From the NCBI GenBank assembly GCA_030427935.1, contig JAUICI010000004.1:1-60329 (forward strand): DNA of 60,329 nucleotides. The letters run 5' to 3'. The number at the start of each line of letters is the position of its first letter. Position 1 is the stretch's first letter. Below, piece after piece: positions 9,743 through 18,182 of this stretch. The DNA comes from Bacteroidia bacterium (lineage in GTDB: Bacteria > Bacteroidota > Bacteroidia > Flavobacteriales_D > Crocinitomicaceae). The notes beneath the pieces were generated by a model. The model saw only the letters and a list, made by a program, of their open reading frames with translations. It did no database searches and was not told where the DNA came from. A program made the position numbers and the translations under genes.

Positions 9743-10756
9743 ATGAATAAAACAATCATTTTCTCTCTACTTATTCTAATCCTAACTTCTTGTCAGGAAA
9801 AGTCAGATTCGAATAAAAACGAAACAAAAAAGGAAATCGATCCACTTCCTTCTTGGAATGATTCTGAAAACAAAAAAAGAATCCTTGAGTTTGTGCAAGA
9901 GATTATCAATGAAAAAAGTGAAAACTATGTTCAACCGGAAGATCGAATCGCCACTTTCGATAATGATGGTACACTGTGGGCAGAACAACCCCTATATTTT
10001 CAACTGATATTTGCACTTAATAGAATACAGGAAATGGCTAAAGATCATCCGGAATGGAAAGATGAAAAACCATACAGTTATGTACTCAATGGAGATATTC
10101 CAGGACTGATAGAAGATGGTGGAGAAGAAGCTGTTTTCAAGATTATTATGACCACACATGCTGGTATTTCAGTGGATGATTTCAAACAAGAAGTAAAAGA
10201 TTGGCTCAAAGAAAGTCGACATTCTAAATTCAATGTGGAATACAATCGGATGACTTATTTACCCATGATTGAATTAATCGACTATTTAAAAGCCAATGAT
10301 TTCAAAATTTACATCGTTTCTGGTGGTGGTGTGGATTTCATGAGAGCATGGGCAACAGAAGCCTACGGCATTCCATCTGAACAGATCATTGGTTCTTCAT
10401 TAAAAACTAAACTAGTTCAAACAGATACCTCAGTAACCATTATGAAAGAAGCCGCACTTGACTTTTTCGATGATAAAGAAGCGAAGCCTATTGCAATTGA
10501 AAAGCATATTGGAAAAAGACCAACTATTGCGGTTGGAAATTCTGACGGAGATTTGCAAATGCTTCAATATTCAGCAGATGGCACAAGTAATTCTCTTCAA
10601 ATTTATATTCATCATACCGATGATCAACGTGAATACAAATACGATCGCGAATCCCATATTGGTCGACTCAACAAAGGATTGGATGAAGCCAATGAAAGAG
10701 GGTGGGTTGTTGTTGACATGAAAAATGACTGGAATAAAATCTGGAAATGGAATTAA
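9743..10756 (+). CDS. HAD-superfamily phosphatase lipoprotein
   Basis: The start is placed at ATG 9743, which gives a lipoprotein signal MNKTIIFSLLILILTSC; an upstream ATG at 9698 lies before and within the sulfatase terminator and would bury this signal. HAD motifs are clear: FDNDGTLW (nucleophile Asp73, acid/base Asp75), IVSGGG (motif II region) and AVGNSDGD (motif IV). The family hydrolyses phosphomonoesters; an extracytoplasmic, lipid-anchored version suggests phosphate scavenging, but the substrate is not predictable. Length about 337 residues. It ends convergently with phoH. Confidence 0.88.
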   Translation: MNKTIIFSLLILILTSCQEKSDSNKNETKKEIDPLPSWNDSENKKRILEFVQEIINEKSENYVQPEDRIATFDNDGTLWAEQPLYFQLIFALNRIQEMAKDHPEWKDEKPYSYVLNGDIPGLIEDGGEEAVFKIIMTTHAGISVDDFKQEVKDWLKESRHSKFNVEYNRMTYLPMIELIDYLKANDFKIYIVSGGGVDFMRAWATEAYGIPSEQIIGSSLKTKLVQTDTSVTIMKEAALDFFDDKEAKPIAIEKHIGKRPTIAVGNSDGDLQMLQYSADGTSNSLQIYIHHTDDQREYKYDRESHIGRLNKGLDEANERGWVVVDMKNDWNKIWKWN

Positions 10757-10792
10757 AAAACCCCGACCATAAAGTCAGGGTTTCGGGCTGAT
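10757..10792. terminator. Convergent terminator between the HAD phosphatase and phoH
   Basis: A-run, then CCCcGAC / GTCaGGG with one internal mismatch, then TTTC. The A-run and T-run on either side would let it act in both directions. It lies between two convergent stops. Confidence 0.6.
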
Positions 10793-10805
10793 CTAATTCG
10801 ACGAA

Positions 10806-12161
10806 TTAAAGTAGTTCGTTGGCTACGTTAGCTAGTTCTGATCTTTCACCTTTTTCTAATTTGATATGGGCAAAAATGGGATGACCTTTCAATCGATCAA
10901 TTAAATAAGCCAATCCATTCGACTGTTCATCCAAATAAGGTGTATCAATCTGTGCAATATCTCCAGTGAAAATAATCTTGGTGTTCTCCCCTGCTCTCGT
11001 AATAATTGTCTTCACTTCATGCGGCGTCAAATTTTGAGCCTCATCAATAATGAAAATGATATTCGACAAAGATCGACCACGAATGTAAGCTAAGGGCGTA
11101 ATTAAAATCTTCTCACTTTCTTCCATTTCAACAATCTGCTTATGCTGCTTGGAAGTTTCTCTAAATTGATTTTTGATGAATTTCAAATTATCCCATAAAG
11201 GTTCCATGTACGGAGAAATCTTCTCACTTGCGTCTCCTGGCAAATAACCGATATCTCTATTCGACAGTGGAATAATTGGTCTTGCTAAAATAATTTGATT
11301 GTATTTCTTTCTTTGCTCTAAAGCTCCAGCAAGTGCCAATAAGGTTTTTCCAGTACCAGCCACTCCTTGAAGTGAAATCAATTTGATATCCGGATTCAAA
11401 ATGGCATTAATCGCAAAAGTTTGTTCTGCGTTCTTTGGCTTGATGCCATAACACAATTGCTTCTCTACACGCTCAATCACGCGTTCTCGAGGATTGTAAT
11501 AAGCCAAAGATGAAGAAGTGCCATTCTTTAATACATAATAGCCATTGGCCACTTTTTGATCACCTAAAATGTCCACATTCTCATGCACACCTTTTTGAAA
11601 CAGCTCGCGAATAATATCCGAATCCAAATCTGGTATCGTAATCAAACTCTTACTGATCTCTTTTACGTCTTCTACAATTCCAGTCAAATAGCCCTCAGCA
11701 ACCAAGCCTACAGCTTTCGCTTTCAATCTCAAATTGATGTCCTTGGAAACCATGATGACCTTCTTACTCTTATTCTGCTTCGCTACTGTCAGCGCCGCAT
11801 TCAATATCTTATGGTCATTCTTCCCTAGACCGTAAATCTCTTCAGCATCAAAATCTGCATCCGGAGTATTCATTATTACCCGAAAATTTCCCTTTCCTTT
11901 TCCCAGAGAAATCCAATCTTGAAGACTATCAGTTCCTGATAGTTTATCTAAAAATCGGATCACTTCTCGAGCTTCAAAATTCTTGGTATCATTTCCGACC
12001 TTAAACTTATCTAACTCCTCCAATACTGTAATCGGAATTGCTACATCATGCTCGGCAAAATTGTTGATTGAATTATGATCGTGAAGTAGTACTGAGGTAT
12101 CGAGAACAAATATTTTTTTAGGTTTTCTTTTAGTGCTTGCTTTACTTGTTGCTTTGGTCAT
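10806..12161 (-). CDS. phoH: PhoH-like ATPase with N-terminal PIN domain
   Basis: The 451-residue product has a PIN nuclease-like domain first (KIFVLDTSVLLHD at 16-28 and VLEELDKF, carrying acidic residues) and a PhoH P-loop ATPase second (Walker A GVAGTGKT near 267-274, Walker B IIFIIDEAQN near 370, FTGDIAQID). This PIN-PhoH fusion (PhoH2/YlaK class) couples an ATPase or helicase-like motor to RNA cleavage in characterised relatives. ATG 12161 is the only sensible start. It stands alone with a long 5' intergenic region. Confidence 0.95.
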   Translation of the reverse strand: MTKATSKASTKRKPKKIFVLDTSVLLHDHNSINNFAEHDVAIPITVLEELDKFKVGNDTKNFEAREVIRFLDKLSGTDSLQDWISLGKGKGNFRVIMNTPDADFDAEEIYGLGKNDHKILNAALTVAKQNKSKKVIMVSKDINLRLKAKAVGLVAEGYLTGIVEDVKEISKSLITIPDLDSDIIRELFQKGVHENVDILGDQKVANGYYVLKNGTSSSLAYYNPRERVIERVEKQLCYGIKPKNAEQTFAINAILNPDIKLISLQGVAGTGKTLLALAGALEQRKKYNQIILARPIIPLSNRDIGYLPGDASEKISPYMEPLWDNLKFIKNQFRETSKQHKQIVEMEESEKILITPLAYIRGRSLSNIIFIIDEAQNLTPHEVKTIITRAGENTKIIFTGDIAQIDTPYLDEQSNGLAYLIDRLKGHPIFAHIKLEKGERSELANVANELL

Positions 12162-12475
12162 TAATTTGATTTTAAAATTAGTATGAACTCATTGTTCCTA
12201 AATTATCAATTATTTCAGGCGACCATTTTTTCCATGCCATTGAGTATTAACAACTCTTTCTTGAAATCCTCTCATTATCAAGAACATATATACTCTTTTC
12301 TTAAGAATATAATGATGTTCTTAACTTTAGTTTCAAATAAATTTCTAGTGAAAATGAGTCTTTCAATGGTTTAAAATAGAATAATAGATTCCTGAGACTT
12401 AATAATTTATTAACTCCAATTAAGATAGAAAAAGAATGAATTGAAAAGTCAGAAAAGCAGAAAAATATTTTTCAA
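12162..12475. other. Intergenic region, phoH upstream / hemL downstream
   Basis: This 314-base stretch is very AT-rich. No convincing coding frame, strong hairpin, tandem array or canonical TTTG-N20-TAnnTTTG promoter is visible. It must hold the phoH promoter on the minus strand. A short plus-strand frame here (12183-12374) has no family resemblance and was not accepted. Confidence 0.5.
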
Positions 12476-13774
12476 CTATACAGTAACAAATAATTTGTCC
12501 AAAGCCGCTTTAAATTTCGCCACTACTCCTTGAAGGATTTCCATGGTATGCGCTTCAGAAATAAATCCAACTTCGTATCCGGAAGGACCTAAATAAATTC
12601 CTTCTTCAAGCAAAATCCCATATAATTTTTTAAAGTCCTCCATGGATTCTGAGCGTATCTCCGCAGCAGAACGGATTGATTCCGCATCAGAAAAAGCCAA
12701 CCAAAAAATAGACCCAACAGTAAATACCTCAAAATTGTAGTTGTTTTCTTGACAATGTGTATTTAATTGATCCACAAAGTATTTTGTTCTTGTTTCTTGA
12801 TCTTTATAAAAACCAGGCTTCAAACACTCTTTTAATTGTGCCAAACCAGCTGCCATCGCTACCGGATTACCTGAAAGTGTTCCCGCTTGATAGACGTCCC
12901 CATCTGGTGCAATATGACTCATGATCTCAGAAGAAGCTGCATATGCTCCTACTGGTAATCCTCCTCCGATAATTTTACCATATGTGATAATATCTGGCTG
13001 AATATCATACAAACCTGCAGCACCTTCAAATCCAACTCTGAAACCAGAAATCACCTCATCGAAAAACAATAAAATTCCATTTTCCGTGCAAATTTCTCTT
13101 AGGAACTTTAAAAATTCTGGTCGCTGCAATAATAGTCCGTTATTTGCTGGGATTGGTTCAATGATAATCGCTGCAATCTGATTTCCATGTTTTGAAATGG
13201 CTTCTTTTACTGCCTCTTCATCGTTCAACGGTAGAACAATCGTATCATTTGCCGTAGGTTCTGGAACTCCAGCAGATGAACTTGTCCCAAAAGTAGCCAA
13301 CCCTGAACCCGCTTTTACTAAAAGTGAATCTGCATGCCCATGATAACAACCATCAAACTTGATAATTTTGTCTTTACCTGTATAACCTCGAGCCAATCGA
13401 ATCCCTGACATCACAGCCTCCGTTCCAGAAGAAGTAAATCGGATTTTCTCGATGAATTTGTTATTCGAAATAATTAAATCCGCCAGTTCATTCTCCAGCT
13501 TCGTCGGCGCTCCAAAACTTGAACCATTCGCCAAAGCTTCTGTGATGGATTCGCGAACATATGGATTGTTATGCCCAAGAATTAAAGGACCCCAAGAACA
13601 GCAGAAATCGACGAATTCATTCCCATCCTCATCCCAAATTTTTGGTCCATCTCCTTTCTTCATAAACAAAGGCACACCATCAACAGATTTAAAGGCTCTA
13701 ACCGGTGAATTAACCCCTCCTGGAAAAAGTGTTTTTGCTTTTGAAAATAGTTCTTCTGAATTCGTTCGCTTCAT
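12476..13774 (-). CDS. hemL: Glutamate-1-semialdehyde 2,1-aminomutase
   Basis: HemL converts glutamate-1-semialdehyde to 5-aminolevulinate, the last step of the C5 route, using PLP. The 432-residue length is standard. Visible signatures are GGVNSPVRAFKSVDGVP near the N-terminus, SSGTEAVMSGIRLARG, GCYHGHADS, FFDEVISGFR and the PLP lysine in TYGKIIGGGLPVG (near 268). It is divergent from kynU across a 50-base gap and lies 37 kb from hemA-hemC-hemD in this window, so the haem genes are not one cluster here. Confidence 0.98.
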   Translation of the reverse strand: MKRTNSEELFSKAKTLFPGGVNSPVRAFKSVDGVPLFMKKGDGPKIWDEDGNEFVDFCCSWGPLILGHNNPYVRESITEALANGSSFGAPTKLENELADLIISNNKFIEKIRFTSSGTEAVMSGIRLARGYTGKDKIIKFDGCYHGHADSLLVKAGSGLATFGTSSSAGVPEPTANDTIVLPLNDEEAVKEAISKHGNQIAAIIIEPIPANNGLLLQRPEFLKFLREICTENGILLFFDEVISGFRVGFEGAAGLYDIQPDIITYGKIIGGGLPVGAYAASSEIMSHIAPDGDVYQAGTLSGNPVAMAAGLAQLKECLKPGFYKDQETRTKYFVDQLNTHCQENNYNFEVFTVGSIFWLAFSDAESIRSAAEIRSESMEDFKKLYGILLEEGIYLGPSGYEVGFISEAHTMEILQGVVAKFKAALDKLFVTV

Positions 13775-13803
13775 TTTGTCTTTATTTAGATTCTGTATAT
13801 TTG
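13775..13803 (+). promoter_or_regulatory. Bacteroidota-type promoter of kynU
   Basis: TTTG at 13775-13778, 17 bases, then TATATTTG at 13796-13803, matching the TAnnTTTG -7 consensus fully. The kynU ATG is 21 bases further. It begins directly beside the hemL start codon. Confidence 0.75.
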
Positions 13804-13824
13804 CTGCAAAAATAAGAATAACCG

Positions 13825-15102
13825 ATGAGTAAGTACCAAAATTCCCTCGAATACGCCCAACAAAAAGATAACCAAGACCCTTTGAGAAAGTTTAGAGACG
13901 AATTTGAATTTCCAACTTTCCACGAAAAGGAAGTCATCTATTTTACTGGTAATTCTCTAGGACTAATGCCGAAAAAATCTAGAGATTACATCAACAGAGA
14001 ACTGGACGACTGGGCAAAATGGGGAGTTGAAGGTCATTTCGATGCTGAAAGACCTTGGTTTGCTTATCATGAATTCTTAACCGAAAAAGCAGCGAAAGTT
14101 GTAGGTGCAAAAAATTCTGAGGTGGTGGTCACACATTCCTTAACAACGAATCTTCATCTTTTAATGGTTTCTTTCTACAGGCCAACAAAGGAAAGATTCA
14201 AGATTATTTGTGAGAAAAAAGCCTTCCCTTCGGATCAATATGCTTTGGAGTCTCAAGTAAAATTTCACGGATTTACTCCAGAGGAGGCTATCATCGAAAT
14301 TGGACCAAGAGATGGGGAACATTTGATCAATGAAGAAGATATTTTAACTGCTATTAAAGAACATGGAGATTCCTTGGCGATGATCATGATTGGTGGTGTC
14401 AACTACTATACAGGGCAGCTTTTTGACATGAAAACAATCACGGAAGCTGGTCACAAAATTGGTGCTACAGTAGGTTTTGATTTGGCTCATGCCGCTGGGA
14501 ATATCAAAATGCATTTACACGATTGGCAAGTAGATTTTGCCGCTTGGTGTTCTTATAAATATTTAAACTCTTCTCCTGGTGGTGTTTCCGGGATGTTTGT
14601 TCATGAAAATCACGAATTCAAACCTGAATTACCAAGGTTTGCCGGATGGTGGGGATATGATAAAGAAACCCGATTCAAAATGGAACCTGGATTTGTTCCC
14701 ATGAAAGGAGCCGAAGGCTGGCAATTGAGTAATGCACCTGTTCTAGGAATGGCTGCACATTTAGCTTCTTTGGAAATTTTTGATGAAGCGGGGATGGATA
14801 ATCTGGTTGAAAAAAGAGATGATCTAACAGCATATTTGGAGTTCATCATTAATGACATTTCCGAAAGAAGTGATAAAGCTGATTTTGAAATCATCACACC
14901 AAAAGATCAATCGAAAAGAGGTGCACAATTGTCCATCCTAGCTCATGGACAAGGGAAAACATTATTCGATAATATATCCAAAGAAGGAGTAGTTGCGGAT
15001 TGGAGAGAACCCAATGTGATTCGGATAGCTCCAGCTCCCTTATACAATTCGTACACAGATGTATGGCGATTCGGTCAAGCCTTGGAAAAAGGACTTGAAT
15101 AG
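13825..15102 (+). CDS. kynU: Kynureninase
   Basis: KynU is a PLP enzyme that cleaves kynurenine or 3-hydroxykynurenine to (hydroxy)anthranilate and alanine in tryptophan breakdown and de novo NAD synthesis. The 425-residue protein shows FTGNSLGLMPK, KAFPSDQYALESQ, GFDLAHAAGN and the PLP-lysine region WCSYKYLNSSPGG (Lys near 244). It has a full-consensus promoter and is followed after 18 bases by a sensor kinase. No other kynurenine-pathway gene is in the window. Confidence 0.97.
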   Translation: MSKYQNSLEYAQQKDNQDPLRKFRDEFEFPTFHEKEVIYFTGNSLGLMPKKSRDYINRELDDWAKWGVEGHFDAERPWFAYHEFLTEKAAKVVGAKNSEVVVTHSLTTNLHLLMVSFYRPTKERFKIICEKKAFPSDQYALESQVKFHGFTPEEAIIEIGPRDGEHLINEEDILTAIKEHGDSLAMIMIGGVNYYTGQLFDMKTITEAGHKIGATVGFDLAHAAGNIKMHLHDWQVDFAAWCSYKYLNSSPGGVSGMFVHENHEFKPELPRFAGWWGYDKETRFKMEPGFVPMKGAEGWQLSNAPVLGMAAHLASLEIFDEAGMDNLVEKRDDLTAYLEFIINDISERSDKADFEIITPKDQSKRGAQLSILAHGQGKTLFDNISKEGVVADWREPNVIRIAPAPLYNSYTDVWRFGQALEKGLE

Positions 15103-15120
15103 TTTATCTTTCGAATCTGC

Positions 15121-16311
15121 ATGATTCGAAAAATAACATATCTCGGAATACATAATGGTCTAACCACACATGAGAGGAAAATTCACCTTTTCTTCAATCA
15201 AATTATTTTAATTGGTGGGTTATTCATGTTCCTGCAAGCTGTTTTTTTTGCTTTGGTAATTCAGCCTGAACTTGGATTTCTTATGTTTATAGGGCCTATT
15301 GGCAGCGTAATTGGTCTTTATCTGCATTCAATAGGTAGGTTTACACTTGCCCGAATATTGAGTTTTTCCTTAGTAATGATTGGTGGAGCTATTCCCTCCG
15401 CTCTTATTGGAAAAGAACACGCTTTTCATTTGGCTAGTTTAACAGTCATAGTGGCGAATATCATCTGTTTTTCCAAAAAAGAATTCTTTTATTCCCTGAT
15501 CGCAATACTTGTGGCCTTGGTTGGAATCTTTCTGACTGAATCCAATGAGATAAAACAATTTTACCCCAACTTGCCTTCAGCAGAATCTTTCAGATTAGTC
15601 ACTATTTTAGGTACTCTTACTTTTGTTCTATTCGAACTTTACTTTATCACACGACTGAGTGAAGATTCTGAAAATGTTGCTGACACCAAATACAAAAAAG
15701 TAAGAAATACAGTTTCCATTCAGCATGAAGAAATTCAATTGATGATGCGGGAAATTCACCATCGGGTAAAGAACAATTTACAAATCATCATCAGTCTGCT
15801 AAGATTGCGTGCCAATGATTTATCAGATGAAAAAGCCAAACAGCTTTTTGACACCACCATAGACCGAATCCAATCCATGTCTATTCTCCACCAAAAAATC
15901 TATCAGTCTCGAAATATTTCCAAATTCAATGTTCAAGATTATATCGAAACACTCACCAATAATTTGATCTCCACACATGCCATTAAATGCGATATCGAAT
16001 TGGAAGTCAATTCGAATATTGAAGAAATTGACAATGATTTTATCGTTTCCTTTGCTTTAATCTTAAACGAACTGATCTCCAATTCTCTTAAGCATGCCTT
16101 TAACGATAAGCAAAATGGGAAAATCCAGATTGAATTCAACAAACAAGGGAAAGAATTATCACTTTTCTATAAAGATTCTGGTCAATGGAAAAAACCAGTA
16201 ACGGATGATTCTTTCGGACTTGAATTGATTGGTTTATTAACAGAACAAATTCAAGGATCTTTTGAGAGAAAAACACCTGAAAACGGAACTGAATACCATT
16301 TTTCTTTTTAG
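15121..16311 (+). CDS. Membrane sensor histidine kinase, HisKA_2 type
   Basis: The N-terminal ~185 residues hold about six hydrophobic segments. A phosphoacceptor region of the HisKA_2 class follows (REIHHRVKNNLQ, His near 212) and then an HATPase_c domain (LILNELISNSLKHAF near 315, FGLELI). It should autophosphorylate on His in response to a membrane or ligand signal. No response regulator is adjacent, so the partner is elsewhere. A near-consensus -7 element (TATCTTTC) sits between kynU and this start, so it may have its own promoter. The stop is two bases before a 7-bp repeat array. Confidence 0.9.
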   Translation: MIRKITYLGIHNGLTTHERKIHLFFNQIILIGGLFMFLQAVFFALVIQPELGFLMFIGPIGSVIGLYLHSIGRFTLARILSFSLVMIGGAIPSALIGKEHAFHLASLTVIVANIICFSKKEFFYSLIAILVALVGIFLTESNEIKQFYPNLPSAESFRLVTILGTLTFVLFELYFITRLSEDSENVADTKYKKVRNTVSIQHEEIQLMMREIHHRVKNNLQIIISLLRLRANDLSDEKAKQLFDTTIDRIQSMSILHQKIYQSRNISKFNVQDYIETLTNNLISTHAIKCDIELEVNSNIEEIDNDFIVSFALILNELISNSLKHAFNDKQNGKIQIEFNKQGKELSLFYKDSGQWKKPVTDDSFGLELIGLLTEQIQGSFERKTPENGTEYHFSF

Positions 16312-16312
16312 T

Positions 16313-16405
16313 TGCGAGTGTCGAGTGACGAGTTTGAAAAATCTAGTAATTTTTTCCCATCATAAAAACGCCATGAAGGGAAACAATGCAAGTCACTATT
16401 CACTA
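16313..16405. repeat. 7-bp-word arrays between the kinase and DUF2891 stops
   Basis: Left: three 7-bp words TGCGAGT, GTCGAGT, GACGAGT at 16313-16333. Right: GTCACTA, TTCACTA at 16392-16405, roughly inverted to the left words and containing the DUF2891 stop codon. The ~58 bases between hold no frame. It looks like a small or collapsed version of the four-helix elements further on, but the right half is weak. Confidence 0.55.
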
Positions 16406-17487
16406 AACATCGCATAAACCAGAAAACTAGCCAACCAATGACTTCCCATATAATCCGAACCAATCACATGCGGTTTCGATGCCTTTATGTGCTGATCTGC
16501 GACCTGATTAATGAGTTCCTGATTTCTGCCTAATTTCTGACCAATTCGATACAAACACCAAGCTCGAGAGAAGTTCAAACCGTCCAAGTGAACCAACTTA
16601 CCATCTTTTCGATCCAAGACTTTGCCCGGTTCCAATTGAAAATCTGATTTGAGAAGTTGAGGCATGAATTTTTCGATCCAAGAATAAAATTCCGATTGCG
16701 ATAAAATCATCGACATTAAATGGGCTTCTTGTAAACAAGGCGAAATGAAATCAAAACCCGAAGGCTCATAGTTTAATGGACAAGCTTGGTCTTTCGCATA
16801 AAAATCTTTCGCTCTGTTCGAAATCAATGCCGCTAGATCTTTATCTTTTACAATTTGCGTGTATTCAAAAGCCAAAGCTAAACCAAAAGCGGTATTGGTG
16901 TGTTCCCCAACGCGTATCGGGTAAACAAGTTTTGGCAAAAAAGCTTTATAACCATTCACAATATGATCAGTTAATGGTTGTAATATTTCAGTCCACTTAT
17001 GCTTTTTATTGTGCTTCGACAAACTCAATTCTGCGTGTAACTTCAACAGCCAAGCCCAACCATAAGTCCGTTCGAAAGAGGTATTATGTTTCGATTTGAA
17101 ATAGGCCAACTCCTTCTCCACATTCTCTTTGGTTAATTTTTCATCCAATAATTTGATCACCTTTTTTTCCAAATCAGTTTTCGGAAACGTGTTCATGCCT
17201 TTGGTCAGCAACCAAAAACCATGACAAGCAGAATGCCAATCAAAACAACCATAAAAAATAGGGTGTAGTTCTTTCGGAGACTTCAAATCATCCCCACTTC
17301 CTAAAACCTGATTCAATTTATTCGGATACTCCTGATCCACACATTCCAAAGGTAATTCTGCCAATTTCTCCATTTCCTCATAAGAAACCGGAACCTCATC
17401 AATCCTCTTAAGCTTCCCAGAACCAGCTCGATATGTCTGACCAAAAATCATCGATGGAATAAAAAGAATAATTAGGAAATATTTCAT
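16396..17487 (-). CDS. DUF2891 family secreted protein
   Basis: The 363-residue protein has a signal peptide (MKYFLIILFIPSMIFGQ) and matches the DUF2891 pattern as I recall it: HPIFYGCFDWHSACHG near 77-92, FERTYGWAWLLKL, RVGEHTNTAFGLA, CLQEAHLMS and SDYMGSHWLASF. These suggest an all-helical alpha/alpha-barrel fold as in glycan-processing enzymes, but no activity is established. It has a -7-like TATCTTTA (minus strand, 17500-17507), and the 32-bp palindrome at 17511 occupies the position of its upstream promoter element. Confidence 0.85.
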   Translation of the reverse strand: MKYFLIILFIPSMIFGQTYRAGSGKLKRIDEVPVSYEEMEKLAELPLECVDQEYPNKLNQVLGSGDDLKSPKELHPIFYGCFDWHSACHGFWLLTKGMNTFPKTDLEKKVIKLLDEKLTKENVEKELAYFKSKHNTSFERTYGWAWLLKLHAELSLSKHNKKHKWTEILQPLTDHIVNGYKAFLPKLVYPIRVGEHTNTAFGLALAFEYTQIVKDKDLAALISNRAKDFYAKDQACPLNYEPSGFDFISPCLQEAHLMSMILSQSEFYSWIEKFMPQLLKSDFQLEPGKVLDRKDGKLVHLDGLNFSRAWCLYRIGQKLGRNQELINQVADQHIKASKPHVIGSDYMGSHWLASFLVYAMFSE

Positions 17488-17510
17488 GCCTTTTTGATTT
17501 AAAGATAGCT

Positions 17511-17542
17511 AAATAACCCGGGAATGAATTCCCGGGTTATTT
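17511..17542. repeat. 32-bp palindrome, copy 1
   Basis: Two perfect 15-bp arms (AAATAACCCGGGAAT and its reverse complement) flank a 2-base spacer, GA. It lies between divergent genes, so it is not a conventional terminator for either. Copy 2 at 20726 is its exact reverse complement (spacer TC). Confidence 0.95.
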
Positions 17543-17635
17543 AGACCAAACCAAAATTTTTCATCCTTCATTCTTAATTTTTCATTCCCCCAAGGGTTAC
17601 CTTTTCAAAAACCTGACATATCTTAGAAAAGACAA

Positions 17636-18172
17636 ATGAAAAACGAAGCCCTACTAAAATTGATTCAAACCAAACCTGAAAAGGCTTTCTCTAAGCTTTA
17701 CAAGGTGTTTCCTGATGTCAAAAAATATGTTTTGGCCAATTCTGGATCCAAAATGGAAGCGGAAGACATCTTTCAGGATGGTCTGATCATTTTATACAAA
17801 AAAGTAAATCAAAAAGAATTTCAGCTCAGTGGATCTCTTGAAGGATTCCTGTATCATATCTGCAAATTTTGCTGGAATAATGAAATCAGAAAAAAAGAGA
17901 AAGAACATAAACTGGAAAAATCCGACTTCGAACTAGAAGTGGATTTGGAAGAATTGATCCAAAAGGAAAACCAATTGAAGCAAGTGGAAAACATCTTGGA
18001 CAAATTGGGAGAAAAATGTAAGGAGATCATTCGATTATTCTACCACAAGGCGATGTCGATGAGTCAGATTGCTAAAAAGCTTGACTATCGAAATGAAAAG
18101 ACGGCCAAAACCCAGAAATATAAATGTCTGGAAAGAGCCCGAAACAAAGTTTTAGAAATCAATAACCTTTAA
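17636..18172 (+). CDS. RNA polymerase ECF-type sigma factor
   Basis: The 178-residue protein has a sigma region 2 (EDIFQDGLIILYKKV near 43-57, and YHICKFCWNNEIRKKEK as the helix that contacts promoter DNA) and a region 4 helix-turn-helix (KCKEIIRLFYHKAMSMSQIAKKLDY). It should direct RNA polymerase to a small regulon, probably including this locus. The next gene begins 10 bases on and encodes a membrane protein with an anti-sigma-like N-terminus, the usual arrangement for membrane-controlled sigma factors. Confidence 0.92.
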   Translation: MKNEALLKLIQTKPEKAFSKLYKVFPDVKKYVLANSGSKMEAEDIFQDGLIILYKKVNQKEFQLSGSLEGFLYHICKFCWNNEIRKKEKEHKLEKSDFELEVDLEELIQKENQLKQVENILDKLGEKCKEIIRLFYHKAMSMSQIAKKLDYRNEKTAKTQKYKCLERARNKVLEINNL

Positions 18173-18182
18173 AACCATCGTC

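Noticed and set aside
12183-12374. Short plus-strand frame in the phoH upstream region
   Set aside because: Low-complexity AT-rich sequence, no family resemblance and no promoter.
13452-13832. 126-residue plus-strand frame
   Set aside because: Lies antisense inside hemL and its Ser/Phe-rich product has no recognisable features.
17511-17542. Rho-independent terminator
   Set aside because: It lies between divergent starts, has no T-run beyond TT, and an inverted copy exists at 20726.
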